From contig JAACJO010000008.1 of the NCBI GenBank assembly GCA_013368445.1, positions 1,798,001-1,862,000 of the forward strand: a DNA stretch of 64,000 nucleotides. The letters run 5' to 3'. This document shows, piece after piece, positions 52,869-64,000 of this stretch. Numbering within the stretch: position 1 is the first letter of the stretch; every line of letters starts with the position of its first letter. The notes under the pieces are model-generated. The model ran no database searches, was not told the origin of the DNA, and saw nothing but the letters and a program-made list of their open reading frames with translations. The position numbers were made by a program, and so were the translations under genes. Source of the stretch: Leucocoprinus leucothites. Lineage: Eukaryota; Basidiomycota; Agaricomycetes; Agaricales; Agaricaceae.

Positions 52869-54601
52869 TACCCAATATGCCCAAGTCAAGTGACTGCATG
52901 ACTCTTGTTCTGACGACTCCCAAGAGGGCTACCAGCATCATGACTATCCCAACATCCAGCGCACACAATAATGCCCAGAATGTTTGATCGGACACCAATG
53001 ATGCCTGTGCATATTGTACAGTAGCAGACTTCTATGTATAAGAAAATTTAGGGATGAGTGAACGATAAGCACTACTGCTATCGCATATATAGCCACTCAG
53101 ATATAGTTTGGAAGCAGATTGGACGACTCGATTCAAGTTATTATTGATTTTTTCCAAGGGGAGTAGAGGAAGCCCTCGTTGCTTTTGCCCGCCTGGGCTG
53201 CGTGACAGCCAGCTGTTACCCACAAAAACAGCGAAGGCAATAGATCCAGGGTAACCAGGAGAGTTTAGGTCTGGAGATATCACATTCATGAGGCTCTGAG
53301 AGAAAATGGCATCAGCGGCCTTTTTAGGGAAGTTTCCAACATGCGGCGAGTGATTGGAAAGGAGAGTAGCATTCAATCGACCTTGCTGTAATATTATCAG
53401 GGCTGGTTGAATGGAATAATGTGTGTTGCAGGATAGGATGCTCGTGTGGCGGGGATTGGCCTCATCTGGCATGTGAGACGTTAACGAATTATCTGTGCTG
53501 TTAATATCAAGAAACGAAAACTGGTTATCCTGCAGCTCGTCGGTGATTGAGAAGGCTGATACAGGTGTTAGAAATTCCGTATCTGGGTTGTCGAGTGGCA
53601 GTGCGGCGCTGTGCTCGTGGACAAGGGGCATCATAGTAGCCGGTAGTTCCACTGAGTCAGCGAACCTTCCCCCGCCGATAATCCATGCAGACCAGCGGGA
53701 GTTACTGGTGTGGTCGAAAACCGACCACTGTCTTCCCTGGCTCGCAGGAAACCTAGTCAAGTTGAACTTTGGCCAATGGCAATCATAGTCATACGTGACA
53801 ACATCGCTCTCGTAGGTAAACCTGTTGTCACTGGACTCTAAGCCAGGTTCAGGCCAGGGAATAAGCATCTGCTCGTTCACGGTCTGGTATCCAAAAATGT
53901 GATCGTCCAACCATTCGGATCTCACTATCATCCCCACTCTACGGGAGCACAACCGCTGGTCGAAATATGCAAGAGACCGTGTCATAGTTAAATTTGCAAT
54001 ATGTAGGTCTTGGCTGCGTAGCAGGTGTGCATTTCAAGATTGACAACACTGCCACCAAGTGGACCGAGTGCAAGCACGGCCAGCAGTAGCACAAAGGCCA
54101 ATCGATACTCTAGGGTTGGCGTCTTTGTGAAGAATGTCGACGTCTGAACCAGAAGCCCGCTCGTAATTGTTGAGACTTGGTCCGTATAATCGGGTTTCAG
54201 CTGAGACGTGCTTCGACATATTGCGCCATACACTCTGCGCTGAAAACGGCATAGATTACGTCCTTGACAAGGAATCCAGTCAATGAATGCCATGAGATGG
54301 ATAGGACGGTCGCAGCTCCTCTGGCTTCACGAATAGATAGGTAGGAGGGTAGGTTGATAGGAATAGGGTTGGTCAAACATCGGTAACCGAAACCGAGGAA
54401 GGCGGCCTCTAGTATTACGAAAATGCCTGCACGCCAATAAAAGTCAAGTTTATCAATCTGTTGATTTTTGTGTAGCTGGTTTTTCATTAGCTTTAAGCCA
54501 GTATTGTCATGAATGAAGTAATATATCTGACCGAAGTGTTTGATTGAGCGAGCATGATTGTCGAAATGGGAGCAGAGACAATCAGGAAGAGTAAATTGCA
54601 A
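52869..54601 (-). pseudogene. decayed unknown membrane protein gene, paralog 2, 3' end cut by the copia insertion
   Basis: Homolog of 15,712-17,388 along the same course: IDKLDFYWRAGIFVILEAAF, INLPSYLSIREARG, DQVSTITSGLLVQT, LAFVLLLAVLALGPLG, VNEQMLIPWP, FTYESDVVTYDYDCHW, then LNRVVQSASKLYLSGYICD and a final helix (FWALLCALDVGIVMMLVALL). It is broken by frameshifts near 54,180-54,230 and 54,000-54,020 and by an in-frame TAG at 53032-53034. The frame then runs to QSLDLGILG, where the copia element begins. The family is unknown to me. Two linked decayed paralogs suggest a local gene family. Confidence 0.75.
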
Positions 54602-55038
54602 GGCTAGGGCGATTTTGTATCGGCTATCTGATGTTACAATACAACGATGATTGTAACGGAGTACGGGGTGAGCCTTAGCTTCGGACAGAGTGAATCTGAC
54701 TGGTCGTGGTATCCGGTGAAGTAAGACCCCGTGACATGCGTACGTGGCGTCTATCTACAACGTATGTGACTACAGTGCTTAAAAGCACCATCCCGGTTAC
54801 AATGATGGCAGAGCGTCGAATATCTGCGAAACAAATCTAAACCGCGATCAATGTAGTAACTAAAGTCTGCTTCAGTAGCCTGCGTTCTCGGTTTAGACTC
54901 ACAGCTTCACCATGCGCCTCGGTTCAGGTACCTCAGGTAGATCATATACGTAGTCAAGGTATCGTTTTACATAGCTTTACTCCACGTCCACGATTGTAGC
55001 ACTAAATACACGCCCATAAGGCATCATCCTTAGCACTT
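54602..55038. other. intergenic, no gene recognised
   Basis: About 440 bases between the decayed membrane protein gene and the oxidoreductase stop codon. Nothing recognised. Confidence 0.5.
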
Positions 55039-57499
55039 TCATTCCATTTGACGGACAAGGGGCTTGGTCCTGCGGGCTTGATCATTGCGTATAAAGTCTG
55101 CTACCTTATTGTGGGAATCAAGTCAGAAACATTACGAAAAAAAAAGATAGAAAACGCATGCACGTACTCTCTCGCCGATTGAATATACAGTCGAGGCCTG
55201 AAACATTTTTTGAGTGGAATGATACGTTTGAGCAAATCGGATACTCACCAGGTGTGCGCTGATAGGCATTGGTACGACGCTTGCATCAGCAACCCGCACG
55301 TTCTTGAGCCCATAAACTTTGAACCGGGTATCCACCACGCCTCCCAACAGTCGTGGCATCATTGCCATCGTTCCAACTTCGTGGCTATCGCTCGCTGCGA
55401 CGGTCCTCAGGTAGGCCTCAACATTCTCATCAGATTCTCCCACTTTTTCGCCAGGTTCAAATTCTTCAACGAAGATGCTACTCAAAGGCTGCGTGCGAAG
55501 CACTTTACGGGCAGTTTGCAAGCCAGCGGTGAGCACGGAAACGTCAAGCGGATGTGTCCAATAAGCAGGATCAACGGCGGGAGGAGCAGTGTAGCTCGCC
55601 GAGCTGATGTGTGTACGACCACGAGAAAGCGGGCTATAAAAGACTGCGCTGATGGTAGTGTAGTTCTTGCTGCCCCGACCATCTCGAGGTGTTGGACCGG
55701 AATACCCTGGTTCTGCAAGAGCGACGTTGGCTCAATTCCAAGTATCATGATAGGGTGACTCACCAATGTTCAACTCGATGGGAATTTGTTCATCTTTTTC
55801 ATAGAGGTCTAAAGCGATCTGATGCTGCGCCTTGATCCCTTCTCTGAGTGCATCATTGCCATTGGCAAATTCTGTGGCGTATTTATCAAGGTTGCGCCTC
55901 GCCTCGTTGAGAAGGGAAGAGATACGATCTTTCGGGAGCAAGTCAGTGGGAGCGGCGAGTCCAATGGCCCGAGGAGCAGCCGAGTAGAGTCCCGTTCGGT
56001 TCTCCTCCCAGAGTGCCAGCTGCTCCGCTTTGAAGGTTTCGTTGTTTGCAAGAACATCTTTGGTTATCCTGTCAATATGAATCATGATTTATTCGGAGAC
56101 ACAGGGCTGTTGATTAGGACGTACGAGGCATTCGTTATAGCATTCGCCCAGCTGTGAATGTGATCTGTGGTCCATCTGATTATTTTCGCTTAGGAACCCC
56201 TAGGATTGATTCAACATACCAGCTAAATTTTCTCCGACACTCGGCAGATCGAGCACGGAATCGATACCGAGGCTTTTGAGATAGCTGTATGCGTATCTTG
56301 ATTAATAACGTGGAGGATAGAGAATGAGAATGACTCACCTTGAGTTCCCAACGCCAGAGAGTTCCATAATTTTCGGCGTTCCAATTGTCCCAGCAGCCAA
56401 CACAACTTCTCCGCCAGCGTCAGCGTTGACGTCAGCATACCTCGGTACAGAGTCGCCGTCCACGAAATATTCAACCCGTCGCGCGACGAGTAAACCATCT
56501 ATCCTGTCATCGTCCCATTCAATCTTCGATACCATTGCTCCAGCGATAATATGTAAGTTCGGTCTTCGATTCAAAAAAGGGGTGATGTAACCACAAACTG
56601 CTGAACATCTCGTATTGTTCGAGGCATCCAGCGAGTCACTAGAGATTCCGACGCGACTCTGTATGTCACCACCGCCCAGATCGAGCGCTCGCTGGAACCT
56701 CAGGCCATCGTCTCCGGTATACATTAGAGCTTGTGTAAACATGTCGCTCTGTGGATAGAAGTAGTTCGGGAACCCGACCTTGACCTTTCCTTTATTCGCA
56801 TCGGAAGGCGGCAATCCGTGGACAGTTGGGTCGTAACTTGCGCCATGGGCTACTTGGTCAGGGTTCGGGGGAGTGAATATCTCGGAGCGCTTGAAAAATG
56901 GAAGTAGTTCGTCCCAGCGCCATAAGGTCGAGTTGTTTAATGCACCAATGGCATCGTACTGAGCCTGAGTTGCCCGAGTCTAATAATAGCGGGAGGATTG
57001 TCCCTGAGCATTGATAAGGTCGTCTATTCCACCAGAGTCGTCTCACCATGATCATGCTATTGACTAAACTCAGGATCTCAGGTCAATTCGAAGATAATGA
57101 GCTAGAGACGGACATACTTATTGTGCTTCCTCCCAAAGCCTTCCCGGCTGATATAGTCAGGCTTCTTCCATTCATGTTGCGCTGCGGAAGCGTTTCATAT
57201 GCCCAGTTCAACGAAGTAAAGGCCTGTCCAGCACCAATCATTCCGGGAATATAAACCTGCAAGGGTGAGGCACAAAAAGTCAGATCTCGTGATAGTCACT
57301 GTTTTGATGCAAGGAACTGACCTCTGGCAAGTCCTCAACCCAATTCCCAGCCTCCAGCACCAAAACATTCACTTTTGGATCTTCTGACAAACGACTCGCC
57401 ATAACGAGACCCCTGCCCCAACTTTGTTAGTGCTATAGATGGCTTTGAATTTGTGTGCTCTTACCCATTGCCTCCACCTACGATTACATAGTCATACAT
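55039..57499 (-). CDS. GMC-family FAD oxidoreductase
   Basis: Glucose-methanol-choline oxidoreductase; oxidises an alcohol or sugar with FAD. Exons in order: MYDYVIVGGGN (Rossmann start), GGLVMASRLSEDPKVNVLVLEAG, ISAGKALGGSTIS (GMC signature), QYDAIGALNNSTLWRWDELLPFFKRSE, NYFYPQSDMFTQAL, VCGYITPFLNRRPNLHIIAG, GEVVLAAGTIGTPKIMELSGVG (second signature), a substrate domain, SDSHEVGTMAMMP (catalytic His region), GGVVDTRFKVYGLKNVRVADAS, VVPMPISAHL (second active-site His), ASTVYSIGER, and VADFIRNDQ with a stop at 55039-55041. At least nine short introns interrupt it. The start is uncertain: I used the ATG at 57499 directly before the dinucleotide-binding motif, but an upstream exon joined through an acceptor near 57,513 is possible. 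No signal peptide is evident, so it may be intracellular. Substrate unknown. Confidence 0.9.
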
Positions 57500-59631
57500 A
57501 CATTGAACACGCTGAGTAAAGAAAAACTGGACAAGAAAGATGTACGCCTTGAGGAGCATCCTTCACGATAGGCGCAAGCTCAAGCTTTTCGGAGTCGCCA
57601 GACAGACAATAGAGACAAATCCAAGGGGGATTGTCTCGACAGACCCTTGATTTCTCGTGGCAGACCATTAAATACGTTGCACGAGCAATACTAATAAGAC
57701 ACCGGTGCATATTGTATGCCCAAGAGTTAGACCATAGCCGTGGCGGAGTGATGGGATTGGAGGAATTGGGCGACGGAATCTCATATAGACATATAAGGGC
57801 AAGTTCATAGTTCCCGAACGCTGAATTGAATGCGGCGAGCGATGCGGCATCGCCTAGCTGGCTCGGCCGGATTGGTAGAGTGTTGAGACGTCCGAGGAGC
57901 TTTTTGTGTGAACTACAGTTTATTGGTGGCCTGGATGCTTCATCGGGCCTCAGAGAGTCTCGGCTTGATGCTAGAGACAGATATTATGTTCTCGTTCCTA
58001 ATATGAAAAGTGGGAAGAGACGTAAGGAGGTCGGGCTCGAAATTGTAAGTGGGAATCTTCGCGAAAAGGACGTAAAGAAGGTCAACTGTAAGCATGTGAC
58101 CACCGCTGAGAACTAGTTGATAGAGTGGTGTAGGGGCTGTTGAAAGCGCCTGTCCTGTCGATGCATGCGACGCATCCGTAAACCTTTGCCCGAAAAGGGA
58201 GGAGAGGACCAGAAATTGAGGGCTTACCAAATATTCCATTCTCCGGCTCATGGCCTAGTACGGCTGGCCGGACTCGTCCACGTTACGCTTGTCCCAAATT
58301 CATGAAATCCAGTGACTGCGTGCGCAGTACTTTTCGTAAGGATCCTTGATCTGGGGAAAGTCCTTCTCATGGAGCTTGACTGGCACCTCTCGTCTGGTCA
58401 ACATTCCGCCTATACCCTCACCAAGTAAAAATACGAAACGTGTGCACTCCCTCTAGCGATTAATTACTACGAGTCCGGTTGTTTAAGTGGTACGATGGCA
58501 TAAGCATCAGCATGGAACTTTCATTTGGTGGTGCCAGAGAGTCGGCAGGAAGTTTTTTGTTGCCCTGAATAGAGATTTGGAGATGGCTTTGGTCCAACGC
58601 CAACGTTCGGGGATGGTTGTGAGACCTATTCCACCATACTGACTTAATTGAGCCCAGACGCAAACTAGGACTAGGAATGTCATATCCCGATTATATCAAT
58701 GGGCGCTCGGGAGAAGCAAAACCAGTCGTCACCGGACTTGGGCTCTGCGAAGCAATCAGCACGCGCTAGTGATATAAATTCTAGAAGTCTCAGATGAGAG
58801 CTTGTCAGTCATAGACTTGTCCAATCTCCGTAGCTAGGAAGAACAAAAAACGAGCCTAGAGTAGCGTAATAAAGCGTGACCAGATAACATTCGATACCTA
58901 GATTTTATCCCACATTGGATGCAGGATTAATTCCATGATCTTGATGTGTAGACACGCCGGAGCATTTGATACCCAGTTCTGCCTATGCAAATATTAGGAC
59001 AGAAGGAAGGAACAGACAATGGCCGCCTTGGTGTCGGATTTGCGGATCAGTCGGAAGCTTCTAGCAAATAGATGCAAATATGTTTTTCTCAGGGCCTTCC
59101 TCGAGTATCAACATGATTCTACCGCTCCAGGCTATAAATTCAAGAAGAAAGCTACTCCCAACGTCTACGAGCCTCTTCTCTACCATCAATAGCCACAACA
59201 ATGGCTTATGTACATTCTTCAAAATGGTGTAAAATCTGGAAGCTGTCAGTTTTCATGCTCTCGTGAACTTCAAAGCTGGTAATGATGCGCTTGAAGGTGG
59301 CGGCAAACAATGTTGAGGGCTGGTGAGTTTGTGCCTATTTGCTAAATAGACATTATTGAAATACTGACACTTCAAGAAACTGGGTATACTTTTTATTGTT
59401 ACCGTATGTGGAGCGAACGAGCTCAACGATTGCTGTTTCGTCTGAGGTTTCCAATGCGTCTGGTAGATGAACTTGAAGACAGGGGTAGTTGACGATCATA
59501 AGCGTCTATCAGCACGTGTCGTCACTACACAACTGAATCAAAATATTGTATTGGGTTTGGTGGCACCACCCAACTCGCTTCCGCCATCCTTCCTTTTACA
59601 CCTTTCTTCTCTTCTCTTCTCCTCCGCACCG
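57500..59631. other. intergenic, possible upstream oxidoreductase exon, otherwise nothing recognised
   Basis: Minus-strand sequence at 57,530-57,710 (containing GDSEKLELAPIVKDAP) could be an extra N-terminal exon of the oxidoreductase. Open stretches at 57826-58116 (plus) and 57940-58251 (minus, containing LVLSGGHMLTVDLLYVLF) overlap each other and have no motif I know. From 58,260 to 59,590 I see nothing. Confidence 0.4.
59597..59631 (+). promoter_or_regulatory. CT-rich leader before the anoctamin-like gene
   Basis: CACCTTTCTTCTCTTCTCTT continuing CTCCTCCGCACCG runs into the ATG at 59632. Pyrimidine-rich leaders next to start codons are common in fungal genes, which favours this ATG over one at 59467. 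Confidence 0.4.
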
Positions 59632-62142
59632 ATGTTGCGTGAGCCCGGGCTACATCCAGAGGCCAACCTGATCATTATCTTCCGGGCAACAGGCAGGACC
59701 GTACGATCCAAGCAACAAACTAGGGATGAAACGAGGGAAGCTGAACAACAATACACTCGTTTGATCGATACATTGACCCGCGCGGGATTGAAGGCGGTTG
59801 GGAAAAAGGGAGGACCAGCTGGCCAGCTTCTTATACTTGTGACATGGACAGAGGAGCTCCTGGATGACTTGGTTAAGAGGGAAAGGTATGTTATGGTGCT
59901 CTTGTTTCCGCCCGCGGTTTGACTGATGAAGAATGTTCTGCATTTATGCATCATTCATTCAGACATACAGATTTCTTATCTGGTCTTCCTGTCACTCATG
60001 TAACGAGAGACAATGTAATTGAACCGCTGTCTCCCGCAGACAGAATACGACTTGTTCATACTTACATTACTTCATGTTCGAGCGAGGGTGGGCTTGAAAT
60101 ATCACCCAGAACCCCAGAGTGGGATCTTGTTGAGTCTATCACACCTCTGCATGACCGTGATTTCAACGAGAGATGGGTACGGTCATGGAAGCCGCGTCAG
60201 ATGGGCTCCGTCGAACTGAACGGAATCAGAGAGCAGGTTCGTAATTGCGGTCCTCATTCCTGACCAAGCTTATGGACTTTCCACAGTTCGGCGAATCAGT
60301 CGGACTCTATTTTGCTTTCCTCAACAGCTACACACAGTTCTTACTGTTTCCTGCCGTCCTTGGACTCGTTTCGTATTTCTTCCTATCCCCGTACTCTCCG
60401 ATTTACTCAGTCCTCTTGTGCATTTGGTCCGTGGTATTCGTCGAGTGGTGGAGAGTACGCGAGAGGATTCTTTCATTGCGTTTTGGAACGCGCGGCTCCT
60501 TCCGTGTTGAAAAACGTCGCGTGTCCCACAAACCTGGACAGACTTGGTGGGAACGCGAAATACACATTCTTACAAGTTTACCCGTAATATTACTATTTGC
60601 AGGAATTCTCATCGCGATCCTGACATTGATTTTCGTGGCCGAGGCTTTTGTAACCCACCTTTATCAAGGTCCTGGAAAGCAAATAATTGTTTGTCGCTTT
60701 TACTCCCATGTAACTATGCTTAATCTGACAGACCTATGTTCACAGGCCTTTTCACCTACCATTTTGTTCGCCGCTCTCGTCCCCCAAGTCCTTTCCTTCT
60801 ACCATGCACTCGCAGTTCGCTTGACTTCATGGGAGAACCATTTCCACCAGTCCTCATACAACGCCTCTCTAACTCTCAAAACCTTCGCTCTCGGCGCCAT
60901 TGTGGCCTATATGCCTCTGGGCCTTAGTGCATTCGTTTATGTGCCCTTCGGTGAAGACGTCATGTGCCATGTACAACGCTGGCTCTTCTCGGGTACTGCG
61001 GGAACTACGAACAGTGGAGGTCTAACAGCTAAAATCATCGCGCTGCTCAATGGTACGGCCACTAATGCTGTCGCCTCTGATGGGTTCACCGCAGCTGCAA
61101 CCTCCGTTATCTCCGAACCCACTGTTGGCATCTGGGATATGGATGTCGACCGCGCACGAGAAAAGCTTCATCCAGCGAGACTTAGGGACCAGATGTTCGC
61201 CTACACGGTCACTAATCAGATCGTGAATACTTTCAATGAGGTTGCGCTGCCATTTGTTATGCGCTTCGTTACGACTTTGTGGAATGGAAAAAAAGCCCAC
61301 AAACCGGATCCACCTGTGGAAGAGTCGAAGATAGGAGCTACGATCGAAGATAAACAAGAGGACAACGTGGAGGAAAAGTATATGGATAAAGCCCGAGAGG
61401 AAGTGGTGTTGCCAGAGTATGATCTATTCGCGGATTACAGTGAGATGGTGATACAATTTGGGTATGTGGTACTTTGGTCGACGATCTGGCCTCTGGCACC
61501 TGGTGCGTTTTTTCCTTCCTCCCCCGAATGTGCCATCCTGATATTTTTCGCCTTTTAGTCATGGCATTCATCAATAACATATTCGAATCGGAGTCTGATG
61601 CCTTCAAGTTGACGGTTCACCATCGCCGGCCAATTCCTACTCGTACCGATACAATCGGTCCATGGCTCGACGCTTTATCATTCCTCACCTGGCTTGGTGC
61701 CTTGACAAACTCGGCTCTGGTATACCTATTTTCTCCAGAACTCTTCAAGGCCTCCGCTGTTCCCCTCGGAGCTTCGGGCGTCGATGGGAACAATGAAGGA
61801 GCCTATGACGCAATGAAGAAACTTCTTGTCAAGGCCGTTTTTGTTGCTATGATCGCATCTCACGGGTATATCATTTTACGTGCTGTTGTGCGTCATGTTG
61901 TAGAGAGGATATGGTGGAAGGGATGTAAAGAGGTGCAGGATAGGGAGAGGGAGGAAAGGGCTATGAAGCAGAAGTTCCTGGAGGGTACTGGCACCAGTAT
62001 TTATGCGAAGAAGGGTGCTTCCGGGCCAGAGAAACAACGAGGGTCGTCGGCTGAGAGGGAGTTGAAGGCAGAAGACAAGGCGGGGTTTTGGGCGCATGAT
62101 GAAGGTATAGATGAGATACAACGGCTGGTGAAGGAGGCTTGA
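59632..62142 (+). CDS. anoctamin/TMEM16 family membrane protein (Ist2-like)
   Basis: Fungal TMEM16 proteins are calcium-dependent lipid scramblases or ER-plasma membrane tethers. The N-terminal cytosolic domain (NLIIIFRATGRTV...AGQLLILV) has the ferredoxin-like anoctamin fold start. After introns come FGESVGLYFAFLNSYTQFLL (helix 1), WSVVFVEWWRVRERILSLRFGT (helix 2), the GPGK loop with FSPTILFAALVP, LALAVRLTSWENH-type sequence, YVPFG, then DLFADYSEMVIQFGYVVLWSTIWPLAP (helix 7, acidic residues as in the calcium site), MAFINNIFESESDAFKL and RRPIPTRTDTIGPWL (helix 8 region), and two more helices. The C-terminus is a charged tail. Introns lie near 59,897-59,960, 60,237-60,286, 60,688-60,750 and 61,503-61,558, all in frame. 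Stop at 62140-62142. Confidence 0.92.
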
Positions 62143-62994
62143 CGGCTGGCTTTTGAGTCTGTGTGGGTGTCTAGTCAGTCACTTTTGGGATGGCGCCAAA
62201 TTTCTAGTGCCAGCCGCGCAATCGATATCCAGTGGATCGTCCTTGCAATGCCTTTCGTCAGCACGCCCATCGCGCGATGTTTTCACAACCAAACGCTCGA
62301 GCTCTTCGCACTACTATCTGTCGTTTTCATTGGGATCTTTCTTGCCTGTCTGATATCATATTGCAAGCACGATGTTCATTCCACATCATGTCCAAGCTGG
62401 CATTCTCTCAACGCACTTCTAGGATTTTTTTTACACAATTTCCACTCAAGAGTTGACTAATCTTATATCATGCGTTCATGGCATTACTATTGCTTTCAGA
62501 GTTTATCGATCCCTGGGTATTTTGTGTCCATCGTCCTTCGCTTAAGTGCCGAAATTCGACCTATCGCTCCCCTCTTCCCCTTTCCATTACCCTAATCATC
62601 GCCTTGTGGTCGCTCGGCTTGATTTCCTCTTCGCCTCGTGTTCAAGCTAGAACCCTGGTCCTCAGGAGAGGCTTGAGCGCTGAGCGTCGTCCTAACATGA
62701 TTTGCACGGCTAGTTTTCCGGGCATGCTTCGAAAACCTACCTAAGCCCTCTGCCCCGCTGGAACCTTTCTAGACGAGCTAAGAGACTTCTATCTATATCT
62801 GTGTTGACCTCTACATCTGTGCATAGGCTGTCGGCCGTATACGTGGGAAGGGTAACCTTACTGCAGAGCACCAGCCGCCCTGCAACCCACATAGTCAACT
62901 TGCTGCCTCCCACCATCATAGCCGCGGACTTCATGGTGATCAAGTTATGAAGTTTATCCACAACTCTGGGATCGCCCATCATGGTGTGTCTTTG

Positions 62995-63026
<32 letters not shown>

Positions 63027-64000
63027 CTATTCATTATCAGAATTTTAATGTCGATTGTACAAGCACGAAACTTGCTTTTTTGAGCACCAGAAGAGACCAA
63101 GGATACCACAGCTGCATAGTCTGACCTCATTAGCCTATGGGATATCCAGAGTTAATCTAGCTGCTTGGGATTCGAGGAGCCTCAACCGTTGGCGTAAGTC
63201 CCTCCATTTCTCCGATATTATTATTATCAAGCTCAAAGTAATCCCTAGTACATGACCCCTAAGACGTTCAAGTGGAATAAGCTCCTAAGCATACCCTCAA
63301 CCCAGCGCAAATAGTTGATTACTGGAAACTCATCAAAAAATGAGGGTTTATGAAATAGCGCGTCCTCGCAGGATAGACCCCATTCGACAGTGATTCCTCG
63401 CCATGGAAGCCATGATCACTGCTGACCACAAACATGGTGACGAATATCTGCATCGTCCGGTACTCGCTACTGAAACCCTACAACAGAACGAGGTCCGTCT
63501 TCTCATCTCCTCGGATTCTTCTCCTTTTGTTGATATTTTTCATGACAGCGAGTGGTCGACGAAGAGCGATTCAAAACGGGCTTTGACCCGAGAAGAGCCT
63601 GGCGTAAAGGGGCTTTCAGCGTTATAGCGGTTAGGCGTATGGTGATTCTCGCCAATCAGCAACACGACGCTTCCGCAGAGTAGTAAGCGTCTAGTTGAAC
63701 AAGTACAAAGCGGAATTAGAAAAGGTGAGCGAAAGCCGATCTCCGTATGTGATAGGACACTGGTGATGCTATGAAAGTCATACAGGGAATCATAGAGGAT
63801 ACTTCGGTTTGCCCCCTTGTGTGATTTAAAAAAAACTAGTATTTGCGGCTGTACCCCTTTCCTTCTTGATATACCGTGTACACACAATCTGCCGATTTGA
63901 ATTGATCTCATGCCACCCCGAGTGTCTGAAGTCTCTGGGAGTACTGCCACCGGACATAAATTTGATGGATTAATTTACTGTAGAACGAAACAACCGCTGT
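62143..64000. other. right end of the window, no gene recognised
   Basis: Several short open stretches on both strands (for example 62161-62460 plus, 63403-63627 plus, 63540-63950 minus) overlap and have no motif or splice structure that I can support. A gene may begin at the right edge. Confidence 0.4.
62995..63028. repeat. compound microsatellite (CA)n(TA)n
   Basis: Eight CA units run straight into eight TA units. A useful length-polymorphism marker and a possible Z-DNA or melting-prone site. Confidence 0.9.

Larger units (their letters stand above)
18259..52873 (-). mobile_element. Ty1/copia retrotransposon with all later nested insertions, bounded by TACCC target duplications
   Basis: The first LTR base is 18,264 (TGTTGAAAC) and the last 52,868 (TTTCGCAACA). 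TACCC occurs at 18259-18263 and again at 52869-52873, a perfect 5-base target duplication. The element is on the minus strand, so its 3' LTR is on the left. The right (5') LTR is split in two: 27012-27549 (538 bases) plus 52794-52868 (75 bases) add up to 613, exactly the length of the intact left LTR. Coding order gag, protease, integrase, RT, RNase H is that of copia elements. All coding parts carry stops or frameshifts. Confidence 0.93.

Overview
The window comes from a filamentous basidiomycete, most likely an Agaricomycete. The evidence is short introns of about 45 to 75 bases with GT..AG borders in every host gene, an F-box protein and a DUF6533-type membrane protein of the kind expanded in mushrooms, and a large DNA element carrying genes of the cysteine-cluster type that travel with KDZ transposons. 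I found no rRNA, tRNA or CRISPR array.

Left arm (1-18,258), host genes. In order: the 3' part of a DUF6533-like membrane protein (minus strand, running off the window); a tandem duplication whose unit was an ACS/Dal5-type MFS transporter facing a beta-carbonic anhydrase tail to tail. Copy A (about 2,708-5,830) keeps an intact transporter but only the end of the carbonic anhydrase gene. Copy B (about 6,261-11,060 and on) keeps an intact transporter and an apparently intact carbonic anhydrase, and has an intronless F-box gene between them. Then follow a GH20 beta-N-acetylhexosaminidase and a decayed gene for an unknown membrane protein. The two transporters have identical lengths in all nine exons (505 residues each).

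Central block (18,259-52,873), nested mobile DNA. A minus-strand Ty1/copia retrotransposon with 613-base LTRs and a 5-base target duplication (TACCC) sits at the 3' end of the second copy of the unknown membrane protein gene. Its 5' LTR (right side) is split by a 25.2 kb DNA element with imperfect terminal inverted repeats, an 8-base target duplication, and long blocks of about 44-base hairpin repeats near both ends. That element carries at least four multi-exon genes, one of them a KDZ-associated cysteine-cluster relic, and no transposase I can recognise. It was itself hit by a solo LTR (5-base target duplication) and by an intact Ty3/gypsy element (968-base LTRs with no difference seen by eye, 4-base target duplication), which cut an exon of one cargo gene.

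The copia element and several cargo genes carry in-frame stops where CGA or CAA/CAG would make sense. The two copia LTRs differ almost only by transitions, many at CpG. Both fit cytosine methylation and deamination. The gypsy element is still clean.

Right arm (52,874-64,000), host genes again: the TE-truncated paralog of the unknown membrane protein, a GMC-family FAD oxidoreductase (minus), and an anoctamin/TMEM16 (Ist2-like) membrane protein (plus), followed by 1.8 kb in which I recognise no gene.
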